Source: an uncultured Aquimarina sp.
GTDB taxonomy: Bacteria; Bacteroidota; Bacteroidia; Flavobacteriales; Flavobacteriaceae
NCBI GenBank assembly: GCA_947498935.1
Contig: CANMMM010000003.1
Location: 186,001 to 250,000 of the forward strand
Length of the DNA stretch: 64,000 nucleotides
Reading direction: 5' to 3'
Positions within the stretch are counted from its first letter, which is position 1. Each line of letters begins with the position of its first letter. A model generated the notes under the pieces. That model saw only the letters and a program-made list of their open reading frames with translations, made no database searches and was not told where the DNA came from. This document shows positions 28,717 through 37,564 of the stretch, piece after piece. The position numbers and the translations under genes are program-made.

Positions 28717-29370
28717 TTACTTATTTTTGATGAAGTGATTAAATCCCCTATTACATACACTAAATCTTCATTAACGCCTACGATCTAAACAGAATCCTAT
28801 AATGAGTTTGATTCGTATATGTAACATTCCTTTTGTTACCAAAAAACATACCAAACTACCTTATTAAAAAACTATTTTTTCCGACTAGAAAGTGATTCTA
28901 AATTGAGTGCAATAACTAAACACATCTGATATAAACATGTATACCTATAAACAGTACACGAGTAGAATATTCATTGCCAACTCCTTACAACATCTAAATA
29001 AGTGTATATGAAAAATGCTTTTTCGATCAAAAACAAAACATCAAAATGAGATTACAAAATGGTAATCAGGTACCAATGTGCATATTGCTAAAAATTATTT
29101 CTTGTTTTTTACGTTACAATGTAAAGTAAGTAGTTTACACTTTTTCGATTTCAGTAAAATCAAAAGGTATTTGTGATCAAATACAGTATTTTTTGGCGTC
29201 TTAGTAGCACGGAAAGTCAAAAACTACAATAATTGAGTACAAAACATTGTTTTTATAACAAATCAAAAAAGTCTAAATCACTTGAACGTAAACACAAACC
29301 AATAACTCCAAAGGAACATGAATCGAACCACCAACTGCTGATTACATTCCTTAAAAAACTCTTAAAACTC
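28717..29370. other. Intergenic region with B and C repeat pieces
   Basis: No gene is seen. A family C fragment (TTTTCGATCAAAAACAAAAC...ATGAG, about 29017-29055) and a family B copy (29128-29283) are present. The B copy ends 88 bp before the CAP gene start and creates a spurious upstream extension of that reading frame beginning at a TTG. Confidence 0.6.
29128..29283 (+). repeat. Family B repeat, copy 3 (diverged)
   Basis: Arms AAGTAGTTTACACTTTTTCG and AAAAAAGTCTAAATCACTT. The centre TTGGCGTCTTAGTAGCACGG keeps the stem position but has diverged from copy 1. Confidence 0.75.
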
Positions 29371-30111
29371 ATGAAAAATTTTCAACCTTTATGCAAGGCA
29401 ATAACCTTGTCATTTGTATTCATTTTATGCTATACTTTTACAAGCAATGCGCAAGAAGAACACCAATTGCGAATGCTAGAACTAGTCAATAATTTCAGAG
29501 CTGAAAACAATCTACAACCAGTACAACTTAACGAACGCTTAAATCAATCAGCTTTTGACCATTCATTAGATATGGGAACTCAGAATTACTTTGATCACAC
29601 TGGACTAGATGGTTCTAACTTTAGCCAACGAGCAGTAAAATCTGGTTATGAAGGTTCTCCCGCTGGCGAAAATATTGCCGCAGGAAATTTTTCTCCAGAC
29701 GATACTTTCGAACAATGGAAAAACAGCCCTGGACATAGAAGGAATATGCTCAATCCTAATCACAATGAAATGGGAATCGGAAGAGCCTCGGTAGAGGGTT
29801 CTAGATACAGACATTATTGGACACAAGTTTTTGGTAGAGGTAAGTTATTGTCTATTGATGAATTCGAAAAAGAGATAACCAATATTCAATTTTATCCAAA
29901 CCCAACAAAAGATTATATCCAACTACAAATGAACCAACCACCAAGTAGACCTGTAGCAGTTACTGCTATGACTATGGATGGGAAAATTGTGTATTACCAA
30001 CAGAAAGTAACACTTACAAATACTTTTACAATCCCTTTATCATCAATGCCCAAAGGAGTTTATTTCATTAAAGTAGGCAACAACACATCACAGAAAATAG
30101 TGAAGATGTAA
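29371..30111 (+). CDS. Secreted CAP/SCP-domain protein with T9SS sorting domain
   Basis: The start is set at ATG 29371 (MKNFQPLCKAITLSFVFILC, a signal peptide cut after SNAQ). The frame continues upstream to a TTG at 29233, but that part is translated repeat. The protein is about 246 aa. The CAP domain (about 30-155) shows LVNNFRAENNLQPVQLN, FDHTGLDGSNFSQRA, AGENIAAG, EQWKNSPGHRRNML and HYWTQVFG. The last ~75 residues are a type A T9SS C-terminal domain: IQFYPNPTKDYIQL ... PKGVYFIKVGN..QKIVKM. It should pass the outer membrane through the type IX system and end up at the cell surface or in the medium. Target unknown. Confidence 0.88.
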   Translation: MKNFQPLCKAITLSFVFILCYTFTSNAQEEHQLRMLELVNNFRAENNLQPVQLNERLNQSAFDHSLDMGTQNYFDHTGLDGSNFSQRAVKSGYEGSPAGENIAAGNFSPDDTFEQWKNSPGHRRNMLNPNHNEMGIGRASVEGSRYRHYWTQVFGRGKLLSIDEFEKEITNIQFYPNPTKDYIQLQMNQPPSRPVAVTAMTMDGKIVYYQQKVTLTNTFTIPLSSMPKGVYFIKVGNNTSQKIVKM

Positions 30112-30439
30112 GCTATTTTAGCTATTGTACGCTAAACATAACTCTCCAGAGTATCCCTAAATCTGGAGAGTTTTTATGTACACATATGTATCTCATATTA
30201 GATTAGAAGAAATAATGATATCGCACATGTATAGCAACTATCCTTTTCAATACTATTGCTAAAAATCAGTGTATCATTATACGTATGCTAACAGGCCTAC
30301 TCCCAAATGCAATAGTTTAAAAAACGATACATTACTTTAGTATATTCCACGCATGACTTATTACCAATCCAAGCTCTTTACTTTTCTATTGCATAAAGCG
30401 CACTGAATACTGTATCTTTACCACATTTAATACAATACA
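30112..30439. other. Intergenic region upstream of kdsA
   Basis: After the terminator of the CAP gene (30140-30176) I see nothing definite. The promoter of kdsA should lie in the last 100 bp. Confidence 0.4.
30140..30176 (+). terminator. Terminator after the CAP-domain gene
   Basis: AACTCTCCAGA pairs with TCTGGAGAGTT and is followed by TTTTT. It lies about 30 bp past the stop codon. Confidence 0.9.
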
Positions 30440-31258
30440 ATGGATTTAAAAAACATTCCTAATATACAGCACTTAGATGCCAATAACTTTTTCTTACTAG
30501 CAGGTCCTTGCGCCATAGAAAGCGAAGAGATGGCACTTCGAATCGCAGAAAAAGTAGTAGAAATTACTACTAAACTACGTATTCCTTATGTATTCAAAGG
30601 CTCTTTTAAAAAAGCCAACCGTAGTAGAATCGATAGTTTTACAGGCATTGGTAACGAGAAAGCACTTAAAATTCTACGCAAAGTAGGCGAAACCTTTGAG
30701 ATTCCGACCATCACAGATATTCATGAAAATGCAGATGCATCCTTAGCCGCTGCTTATGTAGATATTTTACAAATCCCTGCATTTTTAGTACGTCAAACCG
30801 ATTTAGTAGTAGCCGCTGCCAAGACAGGAAAAACCGTAAACCTAAAGAAAGGACAATTTATGAGTCCCGAAGCCATGCAGCACGCTGTAAAAAAAGTAAC
30901 GGATAGTGGTAATCCCAATGCAATGATCACCGATCGCGGTACTATGTTTGGGTATCAAGATATGATCGTAGACTTTAGAGGGATTCCTACCATGCAGCAA
31001 TTCGGTACTACCGTATTAGACGTTACGCACTCATTACAGCAGCCGAATCAAAGTAGTGGTGTAACTGGTGGACGCCCAGACAGTATCGAAACAATCGCTA
31101 GAGCAGGAATTGCCACAGGAGTCGATGGATTATTTATCGAAACTCATTTTGATCCTGCCAGTGCTAAAAGTGATGGTGCTAACATGCTAGATTTACAATA
31201 TTTAGAAAAATTATTAAGCAATCTAGTAGCCATTAGACAAACCGTCGTGTCCTTATAA
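30440..31258 (+). CDS. kdsA: 3-deoxy-8-phosphooctulonate (Kdo-8-P) synthase
   Basis: A 272-aa TIM-barrel enzyme joining phosphoenolpyruvate and arabinose-5-phosphate to make Kdo-8-phosphate for lipopolysaccharide core. Family blocks: LLAGPCAIESEEMA, VFKGSFKKANRSRIDSF, TDIHE, DILQIPAFLVRQTDL, NLKKGQF, ITDRGTMFGY, FDATHS-like LDVTHSLQQP, and IETHFDPASAKSDG. C24 in AGPCAIES replaces the Asn of E. coli KdsA and matches the Cys of metal-dependent (class II) enzymes, with the other metal ligands His, Glu and Asp in DVTHS, ETH and KSDG. Metal dependence is inferred. Confidence 0.96.
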   Translation: MDLKNIPNIQHLDANNFFLLAGPCAIESEEMALRIAEKVVEITTKLRIPYVFKGSFKKANRSRIDSFTGIGNEKALKILRKVGETFEIPTITDIHENADASLAAAYVDILQIPAFLVRQTDLVVAAAKTGKTVNLKKGQFMSPEAMQHAVKKVTDSGNPNAMITDRGTMFGYQDMIVDFRGIPTMQQFGTTVLDVTHSLQQPNQSSGVTGGRPDSIETIARAGIATGVDGLFIETHFDPASAKSDGANMLDLQYLEKLLSNLVAIRQTVVSL

Positions 31259-31546
31259 AATCTATCTCTTGGATCAAACAATACCACGGTTTGATCCAGG
31301 ATACTATTTTACGCTCCATATCATAGCACCTGCATTAAAACTGCTTATGGAGTGATGTACTACTTACTACTTGGTACTGTATCGCGACAAGCAGCATCAG
31401 AACCTTCGTGCACTAGCAACATCTCTACATAGGACTGAACTGATTCTCAACTTTACCACTGATTATCAATACATTCTATTAAAAATTCAAGAAAAATTCG
31501 TATTTTTGAAGCGCGTAAATAACTAACCCCAATATATCTATACATC

Positions 31547-33031
31547 TTGAAAAATCACGCCCCTATACGATCATTCGTAGTGATGCTATTATTATATACC
31601 CTATGTATTCCACTACATGCTCAGAAAGCCCATAAACAGCAAACAATTACCATAGAAGCTACCGTCATAGACCAAGACACAGAAGAACCACTTCCATTTA
31701 CCAATGTCATCATCCGAGGTACCTCTATCGGAACGATTACCAATGAAGAAGGAAGATTCGAGCTTACATTTAGCAAAAAACATGCAAAATCTTCTGTTGT
31801 TTTTTCATTTATAGGGTATCAGAACAAAACTGTTCCGATTCTAAAAATCACCTCGCCAGATACCACCATTCCACTAAAAACTGCCTCTACCGCATTAGAA
31901 GAGATTGTCGTAAAAACAAAAAACAAGTATAAAGAATATGTAGATCAAGCCATTGCCGCCATTCCGCTCAATTATGCACAGCACCCCGTAAATTTAGCCA
32001 CCTATTACAGAGAACTCATTAAGACAGATGATCATTACACCAAATTTTCGGATGCTGCCAGTACGATCTATTATGCGAGCTATGACAATCAATTCGATCC
32101 CATGCAATCCAAAATGGATTATGTACAATTTACACGATTAGAGCAAAACATTAACCAAGTTCCCTTTCCAGAACCCAGTGAGTTCATAGCAGACACTAGA
32201 GATCAAGCACATATTATAGCCCTTCGCAAAAGTGATAACCTAAAGGATTATAAAATCATGGAGCAGTCCAAAAAACTACAAGCCATCGATACTATGAACC
32301 TAAAATGGTTAGAAAACAATGATATCGGAGGCGGTCCTTTACGACTCACAGGAGCAGATAAAATCAAACGACTAGAAGATTTTTTGAGCCCTACAACCAA
32401 TAGTCATTACCTATTTACACTCTACAAAAAAAGTGTGTATAATGATAAGCCCGTATACATCATCTCTTTTACCCCTAAAGATCCAAGCACCGCACTCGCT
32501 AAATACACCGGAGAAATCACGATAGATAAAGACAGTAAAGCCGTCATTAGCTATCAATACCGATTGGCCAAAAACGCAAAACATCTGCTAAACCAGCGAT
32601 TTGCTGCGCAGTTAAAGACTCCAAAATCCATTGAGAAAAAAACCAAGAAATCATTTATCACCCGTGTCACCAGTCTAAAAGATTACCAAGTATTTGTATC
32701 CTATTCTAATTACATGGGTAAGTGGTATCTAAAACGTATTAAAGCCATTAACACCTACCATAATAGCGGAGACTTGTTTGAGGACTATCGCGTAACCACC
32801 GAATCCGAATTGATTGTAAACACCGTAACTACCGATCCTGTAGCCAGAATCGCTATCGACCAAGTATACCGAACCAACTTTGCCAATCCCCTGTATAATC
32901 ATACCCTACCCTATGATGCTGCCTTTTGGAATAACTACAGCACACTACTTCCTACAGGAGTTGTGGGCAAAGCATTAGATGATCTAGAAGCTAGAAGCAG
33001 TCTAGAAGATCAGTTTAACAAACTAAAATAA
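31547..33031 (+). CDS. Exported protein with carboxypeptidase-regulatory-like domain
   Basis: A 494-aa protein. The start appears to be TTG at 31547: the resulting MKNHAPIRSFVVMLLLYTLC has the positive n-region a signal peptide needs, while the next ATG (31583) lacks it. After cleavage near HAQ, residues about 32-125 form a CarboxypepD_reg-like beta-sandwich (IEATVIDQDTEEPLPFTNVIIRGTSIGTITNEEGRF ... FIGYQ), common at the N-termini of SusC proteins and DUF5686-like proteins. The remaining 370 residues resemble the DUF5686-type tail without its barrel. Function unknown; probably at the outer membrane. Confidence 0.78.
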   Translation: MKNHAPIRSFVVMLLLYTLCIPLHAQKAHKQQTITIEATVIDQDTEEPLPFTNVIIRGTSIGTITNEEGRFELTFSKKHAKSSVVFSFIGYQNKTVPILKITSPDTTIPLKTASTALEEIVVKTKNKYKEYVDQAIAAIPLNYAQHPVNLATYYRELIKTDDHYTKFSDAASTIYYASYDNQFDPMQSKMDYVQFTRLEQNINQVPFPEPSEFIADTRDQAHIIALRKSDNLKDYKIMEQSKKLQAIDTMNLKWLENNDIGGGPLRLTGADKIKRLEDFLSPTTNSHYLFTLYKKSVYNDKPVYIISFTPKDPSTALAKYTGEITIDKDSKAVISYQYRLAKNAKHLLNQRFAAQLKTPKSIEKKTKKSFITRVTSLKDYQVFVSYSNYMGKWYLKRIKAINTYHNSGDLFEDYRVTTESELIVNTVTTDPVARIAIDQVYRTNFANPLYNHTLPYDAAFWNNYSTLLPTGVVGKALDDLEARSSLEDQFNKLK

Positions 33032-33076
33032 AATTACGCCCATCGACTCATTCAAAGACCCATCATAAGTGAGTAA

Positions 33077-33349
33077 TCACATATACACAAAATCGTTGAA
33101 CAGCAGTTTACCAGAAGCATACACCAATACATACGCCTTATCCACAATCTGTAGCTCTTTTTCTAGCGATCGTACTTTATCAATACAGCTATCAATATCT
33201 CCAAAATGAGTAAACGCAGTCGCACTAGGTATATGTGTAATAAACATCGCAGGCATACTAGGGTAATCGCTATCTTTTGGATGTCGGATAGATCGGATGA
33301 TAAAATCAGGATTGATAATGCTGTAGGATAATTCGATTAATTTTTCCAA
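33077..33349 (-). CDS. Hypothetical small protein
   Basis: A 90-aa frame, MEKLIELSYSIINPDF..., with balanced codon use and no homopolymer character. No signal peptide or TM helix. I do not recognise the family. It converges with the preceding gene (46 bp between stops) and its start lies 88 bp from a family A repeat. It could be real or a remnant. Confidence 0.5.
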   Translation of the reverse strand: MEKLIELSYSIINPDFIIRSIRHPKDSDYPSMPAMFITHIPSATAFTHFGDIDSCIDKVRSLEKELQIVDKAYVLVYASGKLLFNDFVYM

Positions 33350-33437
33350 AAAAGAAGTTTTATACCACTAGTTTACACAAAAATCAATAAAAAATTCCAA
33401 TAAATACAATAAAAAAATAGTGTCACATTCTTAATCA

Positions 33438-33689
33438 GGGCGTTACCACAGGGGTCGGGCTATCCGCTGTATCTTTTTTGGTTTTTTAGAAGAAGTGGTT
33501 TATTCTTTTTGGATTGAAGCGAAAAGTGAAGACTTTGTGATCAAATGCAGTAACTTTTTTTGTTGCATAGCAGCGCTACGGAACAAAAAAATTACAAAAT
33601 TTGAGTGCAAAAGATCATTTTTATAGCCAATTACAAAAAGTGTAAATCACTTCTAGACCAAAAAAGGATGCCGCTCCTATCCCTAACGC
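33438..33689 (+). repeat. Family A repeat, copy 4, carrying a nested family B element
   Basis: It is nearly identical to 8840-9089, including the B insert (33492-33653) between the TATCTTTTTTGG and CCAAAAAAGGATG arms. The ends GGGCGTTACCACAGGGG and CCTATCCCTAACGC are intact. Confidence 0.9.
33492..33653 (+). repeat. Family B repeat, copy 4 (nested in A)
   Basis: A 162-bp hairpin with arms GAAGTGGTTTATTCTTTTT and AAAAAGTGTAAATCACTTC. The central stem GTTGCATAGCAGCGCTACGG is the same as in copy 1. Confidence 0.9.
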
Positions 33690-34033
33690 AAGGAAATACG
33701 TTTGTACGAAAGGAATACATTTTTTTAAAGTGTCTATTGAGTAACAATGCAAATCGATAAAGCAATTACTGCACCAACGAATGCTATACTCCCCTCTCCA
33801 AGCTTTACCAAAAGCACATTACCATAAAAGATTCTTAATTTTTTAACATTTAATTAGCTATACGCTTACGGTTTTCCGTAAACAACTATCAGAACTTAAT
33901 TAGTATTTTAGAAAACTCTTAAAATGAGTATGTAGCAACACATCGTATATACACTAAAAAAGGAGTCGCTGCCTGAATTACACCAATCTTTAAATAGCAG
34001 ACAGCAGCATTACGGATCTAAAATAACAATCGT

Positions 34034-34723
34034 ATGAGTGTACAAGCAAAAGTAATCATTGATCATCAAGAAATAAATCTATTGTATTATGATTATGGGT
34101 TTAATCAAAAAACCGATATTTCCGGAAGACCCTGTACAAAACCCGTATTTGTAGGACTTACCATAGAGATCGAAAGCAGAAGAGACATCGAATTTGCCGA
34201 ATGGGCCTTTGCCGCCAATCAAACCAAACAGATAGAATTACATATCACTCCTGTACTCATGGGAGGCAAAACTCGCAAACTCTATTTCTATGATTGTCAT
34301 CTTCTTAATTGGAAAAACCATTTCATATCCACAGGCAATCAGCCAATGTCAGAAACACTGTATATCAGTGCTGCCGGTGTAAAAGACACCAGCTCTACTG
34401 CTGAATATTCCACCTATTGGAGAACCACATTTCCACAACAGGAAGTGGAGCCCATTGCTATCGAAAATTCTCCTGAGGTACTCCAATACTATATTACAGA
34501 TTTAGAAGGTAATGAAATAGACAAATATGAAGCATCGGACAAAATCATACTTAATCTAGAAACTAAAAATTGCATAGGAAAAAAACTAACCGTAAAAATA
34601 CCTGATAAAACTTATGATTTTAAACACAACGGAATTCATTTACAAAATGACACTTTAAAAGACTATATAATAAATAGCGATGTAGAAAAAGTAGAATTAG
34701 AAGTTATAGAACAAAAAAGTTAA
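34034..34723 (+). CDS. T6SS tube protein TssD (Bacteroidota Hcp) with C-terminal extension
   Basis: A 229-aa protein. Residues 1 to about 140 match the Bacteroidota TssD/Hcp type: MSVQAKVIIDHQEINLLYYDYGFNQKTDISGRPCTKPV..., the WAFAANQTKQIEL middle and the FYDCHLLNWKNHF strand. Ordinary TssD proteins of T6SSiii stop near 130-140 aa. Here about 90 further residues follow (VLQYYITDLEGNEIDKYEAS, then GKKLTVKIPDKTYDFKHNG), which look like an added beta-sandwich. This suggests an 'evolved' Hcp that carries or docks cargo. The next gene starts 8 bp downstream. No other T6SS structural genes are in the window, so the tube would be loaded by an apparatus encoded elsewhere. Confidence 0.82.
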   Translation: MSVQAKVIIDHQEINLLYYDYGFNQKTDISGRPCTKPVFVGLTIEIESRRDIEFAEWAFAANQTKQIELHITPVLMGGKTRKLYFYDCHLLNWKNHFISTGNQPMSETLYISAAGVKDTSSTAEYSTYWRTTFPQQEVEPIAIENSPEVLQYYITDLEGNEIDKYEASDKIILNLETKNCIGKKLTVKIPDKTYDFKHNGIHLQNDTLKDYIINSDVEKVELEVIEQKS

Positions 34724-34730
34724 TTACGTT

Positions 34731-35918
34731 ATGGGAAAAAACACATTTGTTATTGAAATTGCAGGAATTACAGCTAGCAGGAGTATCTATATCAAAAAAC
34801 CTGAAATACAAAATGGCTTTTGGTCTATTCCTAAAGGCGGTACAACAAAAGAAGCTACCTATGGAGAAAAAGTAAAGTTTACTGTAGGGACTAAAGATAT
34901 CGACGATGGAACAGTCTTAAACTTTACACTTTATGACTATGACGGAAATTACAATCCTGACGATGAATTAAGTCGATCTTTTTCAGCCACTGTACAAGGA
35001 GATACCGCAGAGTTAGAGTTTATACCAGATAGTAAATGGGAAGAAAGTGCTAAATACGAAACAGACAAAGTCGTTGAAACATATTTTATAGTTGAAACAG
35101 AAGTCAAAGGCAAAAAAGTATCAGCACAATTACCTAAAAAAGAAGAGGATTATTTAAAAATATTTAGGAAAAAGCAATTGTTTTTACTGTATTATGTCAC
35201 AGGAAATGACCATGGTGATGAAATGTTTGCTGAAGCTGCTCAAACAAGACTGCAAAACATAAAGAACACAAATGGTTTTAATGACTTGTATCATAAAGTA
35301 CATTGTATCCCAATACAAGATATATCAGAAATTATTACCATTACACAAACCTACTTAAATAAATACGGAGGCAGTTTAATGGCTTACTGCAAAGAAATAG
35401 GGATATGGTCACATTCTGGATATAATGATGGACCATTTGGCTCTAAACCAACAACCCCATCTAATTGTCCTAAAGATACTTTACACATGGATATGTGTGG
35501 CTGGGAAAAAATTTCGTTTAATTGGTATACAGACTCTAAATTAGTAATATATGGGTGTAATTCAGGTAGAGATGATTCTCTTTTTGCCAATAGACTTTCG
35601 TTATTACCTAATTTTAAAAACATTGAAGTTTGGGGACAATCTGATTCATCTTATCCTTCAAAATTCCCCGACTATAGAAGAACAAGTTTGGCAAGAACAA
35701 TTGATGAAAATATTTCAATAGGAGGATTTGAAATTGGGTATACGTATATGGTAGCCGGTAATTATGGAGAAGGTAAGAAATCACAAACATTAAATTTATT
35801 AGATGATTTTCCAAAAGCGAATCCAATGAATTGTTATAAAAACGGAATAAAAGTAAGAAGCACGCATCAGGGGTATTTTAATGATCATAGAAAAGTAGAG
35901 CAATTTAAACTTAATTAA
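34731..35918 (+). CDS. Putative T6SS cargo/effector with caspase-like (His/Cys) domain
   Basis: A 395-aa protein with no signal peptide. Residues about 30-125 look like an Ig-like beta domain (YGEKVKFTVGTKDIDDGTVL ... LYDYDGN, then AELEFIPDSKWE), of the sort found in Bacteroidota T6SS cargo. From about 150 a new domain begins with a hydrophobic strand (KKQLFLLYYVTG). It then shows IWSHSGYNDGP (H228) and LVIYGCNSGR (C276), the order and spacing of the His-Cys dyad in caspase-like and CHAT peptidases. Later there is VWGQSDSSYPS. Activity on protein is inferred, not shown. It is 8 bp after tssD and 1 bp before a lipoprotein gene, the place where an immunity gene would be expected. Confidence 0.65.
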   Translation: MGKNTFVIEIAGITASRSIYIKKPEIQNGFWSIPKGGTTKEATYGEKVKFTVGTKDIDDGTVLNFTLYDYDGNYNPDDELSRSFSATVQGDTAELEFIPDSKWEESAKYETDKVVETYFIVETEVKGKKVSAQLPKKEEDYLKIFRKKQLFLLYYVTGNDHGDEMFAEAAQTRLQNIKNTNGFNDLYHKVHCIPIQDISEIITITQTYLNKYGGSLMAYCKEIGIWSHSGYNDGPFGSKPTTPSNCPKDTLHMDMCGWEKISFNWYTDSKLVIYGCNSGRDDSLFANRLSLLPNFKNIEVWGQSDSSYPSKFPDYRRTSLARTIDENISIGGFEIGYTYMVAGNYGEGKKSQTLNLLDDFPKANPMNCYKNGIKVRSTHQGYFNDHRKVEQFKLN

Positions 35919-35919
35919 T

Positions 35920-36345
35920 ATGAAAAAATTAATGATCATTTTAGTTATCGCTATTTCTTTAGGCTGTAATTCTAAAAAACAATCCCTCTTAAATGATTTT
36001 AAAATAAATGGAAATACATCTTTAATAGAAGGAGTAAAAATTCACGCTGAAATAATACTTGAAAATATGACAAGAAAAAGAATTATTTTATATCAAAATA
36101 AAAAAGTTTTTACGCCTCCTAAAAATGTTTTACGTTACGAATTTGAAATTAGTTATAATGATTCTATTTACGCTAAATACGGAAGTGATAATAAAATAAA
36201 GGCTAATCAAAAATATGGTAAATATCATTTTTATTTCTTCCAAAAAGATGCGAATATTTATGTAAATATTGATTTGATATCAGAAAACAGAAAATACAAT
36301 TCTAACTCAATAATCTTAAAAAGAAATAGAGTTACTGACTTTTAA
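35920..36345 (+). CDS. Small lipoprotein, candidate immunity protein
   Basis: A 141-aa lipoprotein: MKKLMIILVIAISLGC with the lipobox Cys at 16. The mature part is charged and beta-rich, with a central VLRYEFEISYNDS. No family is recognised. It starts one base after the stop codon of the putative effector, so it is cotranslated with it; a lipoprotein in this position fits an immunity protein acting in the periplasm. It could instead be an accessory factor. The gene is very AT-rich. Confidence 0.65.
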   Translation: MKKLMIILVIAISLGCNSKKQSLLNDFKINGNTSLIEGVKIHAEIILENMTRKRIILYQNKKVFTPPKNVLRYEFEISYNDSIYAKYGSDNKIKANQKYGKYHFYFFQKDANIYVNIDLISENRKYNSNSIILKRNRVTDF

Positions 36346-36361
36346 AAACTGTTTTAATTAA

Positions 36362-36421
36362 ATGAAATTACCATGTATTTTATTAATTATACTAACTGCT
36401 TTTGGATGGAAAGGTAAGTAA
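36362..36421 (+). pseudogene. Signal-peptide stub
   Basis: A 19-codon frame reading MKLPCILLIILTAFGWKGK and then stop. It looks like the beginning of an exported protein with the rest gone. It shares its reading frame with the main part of the MORN gene that follows, but a second signal-peptide-like stretch lies between them in another frame. Confidence 0.4.
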
Positions 36422-36422
36422 C

Positions 36423-37087
36423 AAGACATACAAAATAGTACTAATCATATATCTCCTAACTATCAATTGCTTTTCGCAAGAGTTAGATAAACACGTATAC
36501 CTCCAATTAGTGCGAATGAATTTCAAGAATTCATCAAAAAAGAGAGTACTCTGGAGAAGTTAAATGGAAATTTTAGTATTACCCGTAGAAATACAGAAGG
36601 GCAAGTAATTGATATTGCTATTAAACATTACCATAATGGGAATAAGGTAGGAGAATGGATTTCTTATCAAAATCTTTTCAGTGGTTTGAAATTAAGCTTT
36701 ATAGCTAACTACAAAGATAACCAGTTAAACGGATATTATTACAGAACAGATAATCATACATTTACTGAAAAAGGGTTTTATAAAAAAAATAAAAAGCACG
36801 GAGAATGGGAATTTAACAAAAATGGGGAAACCAAAATTTGTACCTATAAAAATGGTGTGAAGCATGGTTTTTTCAAAACAGAAGATGAAACTGGGAAGAC
36901 AAGCGAAGGGTACTATAAAAATGGAAAAAAAGATGGCAAGTACAAAGAGGTCTCTGAAACTATGATAAGGAAAGGGCAATTTAGAAATGATAAAAAATCA
37001 GGAATATGGACTATAGAAGATTCAGTAACAGCTAAAACCACAATTGAATTTTATAAAAAAGGGAATTTAATGCCACAAAAAAAATAA
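36423..37087 (+). pseudogene. Frameshifted MORN-repeat (YwqK-like) protein gene
   Basis: From 36423 one frame gives KTYKIVLIIYLLTINCFSQE, a signal peptide whose first codon (AAG) is one base from ATG. Around 36485-36495 the reading frame must shift to continue as TRIPPISANEFQEFIKKEST, which then runs open to 37087. The latter part has several MORN-type repeats (YHNGNKVGEWISYQ, YKNGVKHGFFKTE, YKNGKKDGKYKEV). Without the shift there is no proper start, only a TTG at 36686 in the middle of the repeats. MORN proteins of this type often act as immunity or antitoxin-like partners in toxin islands. A start-codon loss plus a frameshift argues for decay. Confidence 0.65.
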
Positions 37088-37179
37088 AATACACTATTAC
37101 AGTAGAAGTTCATGCAGATCGTAGAAATGAGAATAGCACTAATTATTTTTATACCCATACTATTTTTAGATTCTTGTAG
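37081..37179 (+). pseudogene. Short orphan frame, possible toxin C-terminal tail (1)
   Basis: Out of frame with the genes on both sides, this stretch reads KKIKYTITVEVHADRRNENS and ends at TAG 37177-37179, inside the start of the next lipoprotein gene. Strand-like and basic, it resembles the last strand and tail of a polymorphic toxin. It has no start of its own. Alone this could be chance; it counts mainly because similar frames precede the next three lipoprotein genes. Confidence 0.3.
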
Positions 37180-37528
37180 AAAAATGAATAAGCTGTCCCC
37201 TCCATCAATCCAAGAAATCGAAAGTATTGAGCACCCTATAACTAACGAATCAATGCCATTAGAGAAGAATCGTATTTCAGGAAAAGTGATCCATCAGGAT
37301 TCTTTAACTACTGATCTTGTAGCAATTAAACTTACCATCAATGATTCAATTTGTGTAAACACCTATGGCGATTTTGACGGTTTTTTCTCTTTGAGATTTG
37401 ATGCATCTAAAATAGATACGAATAGTTATTTTGAATTCATATTTCGTGAGTATTCAATTAAGAAAATACTATACATAAATTTCCTCGAAAATGGAGAAAT
37501 CCACCTAGATAAAAAGGCAAATTATTAA
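37127..37528 (+). CDS. Small lipoprotein with regulatory-domain-like fold
   Basis: The start is taken at ATG 37127 (MRIALIIFIPILFLDSC, lipobox Cys at 17); the in-frame ATG at 37112 adds five residues. The protein is about 133 aa. The mature part (ISGKVIHQDSLTTDLVAIKLTIND ... GDFDGFFSLRFDAS) resembles a carboxypeptidase-regulatory-like beta-sandwich. It belongs to the accessory island and may be an immunity or surface protein; function unknown. Confidence 0.6.
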   Translation: MRIALIIFIPILFLDSCRKMNKLSPPSIQEIESIEHPITNESMPLEKNRISGKVIHQDSLTTDLVAIKLTINDSICVNTYGDFDGFFSLRFDASKIDTNSYFEFIFREYSIKKILYINFLENGEIHLDKKANY

Positions 37529-37564
37529 CACATAACCAATATCTGATATTCTATGAATCGGTAA

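Larger units (their letters stand above)
33350..34033. other. Repeat-bearing left border of the T6SS-type island
   Basis: It contains the second nested A/B repeat (33438-33689). The last 340 bp before the tssD gene hold no gene. A short palindrome, GCTTACGGTTTTCCGTAAAC, at about 33874-33893 might be a regulatory site. Confidence 0.55.
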
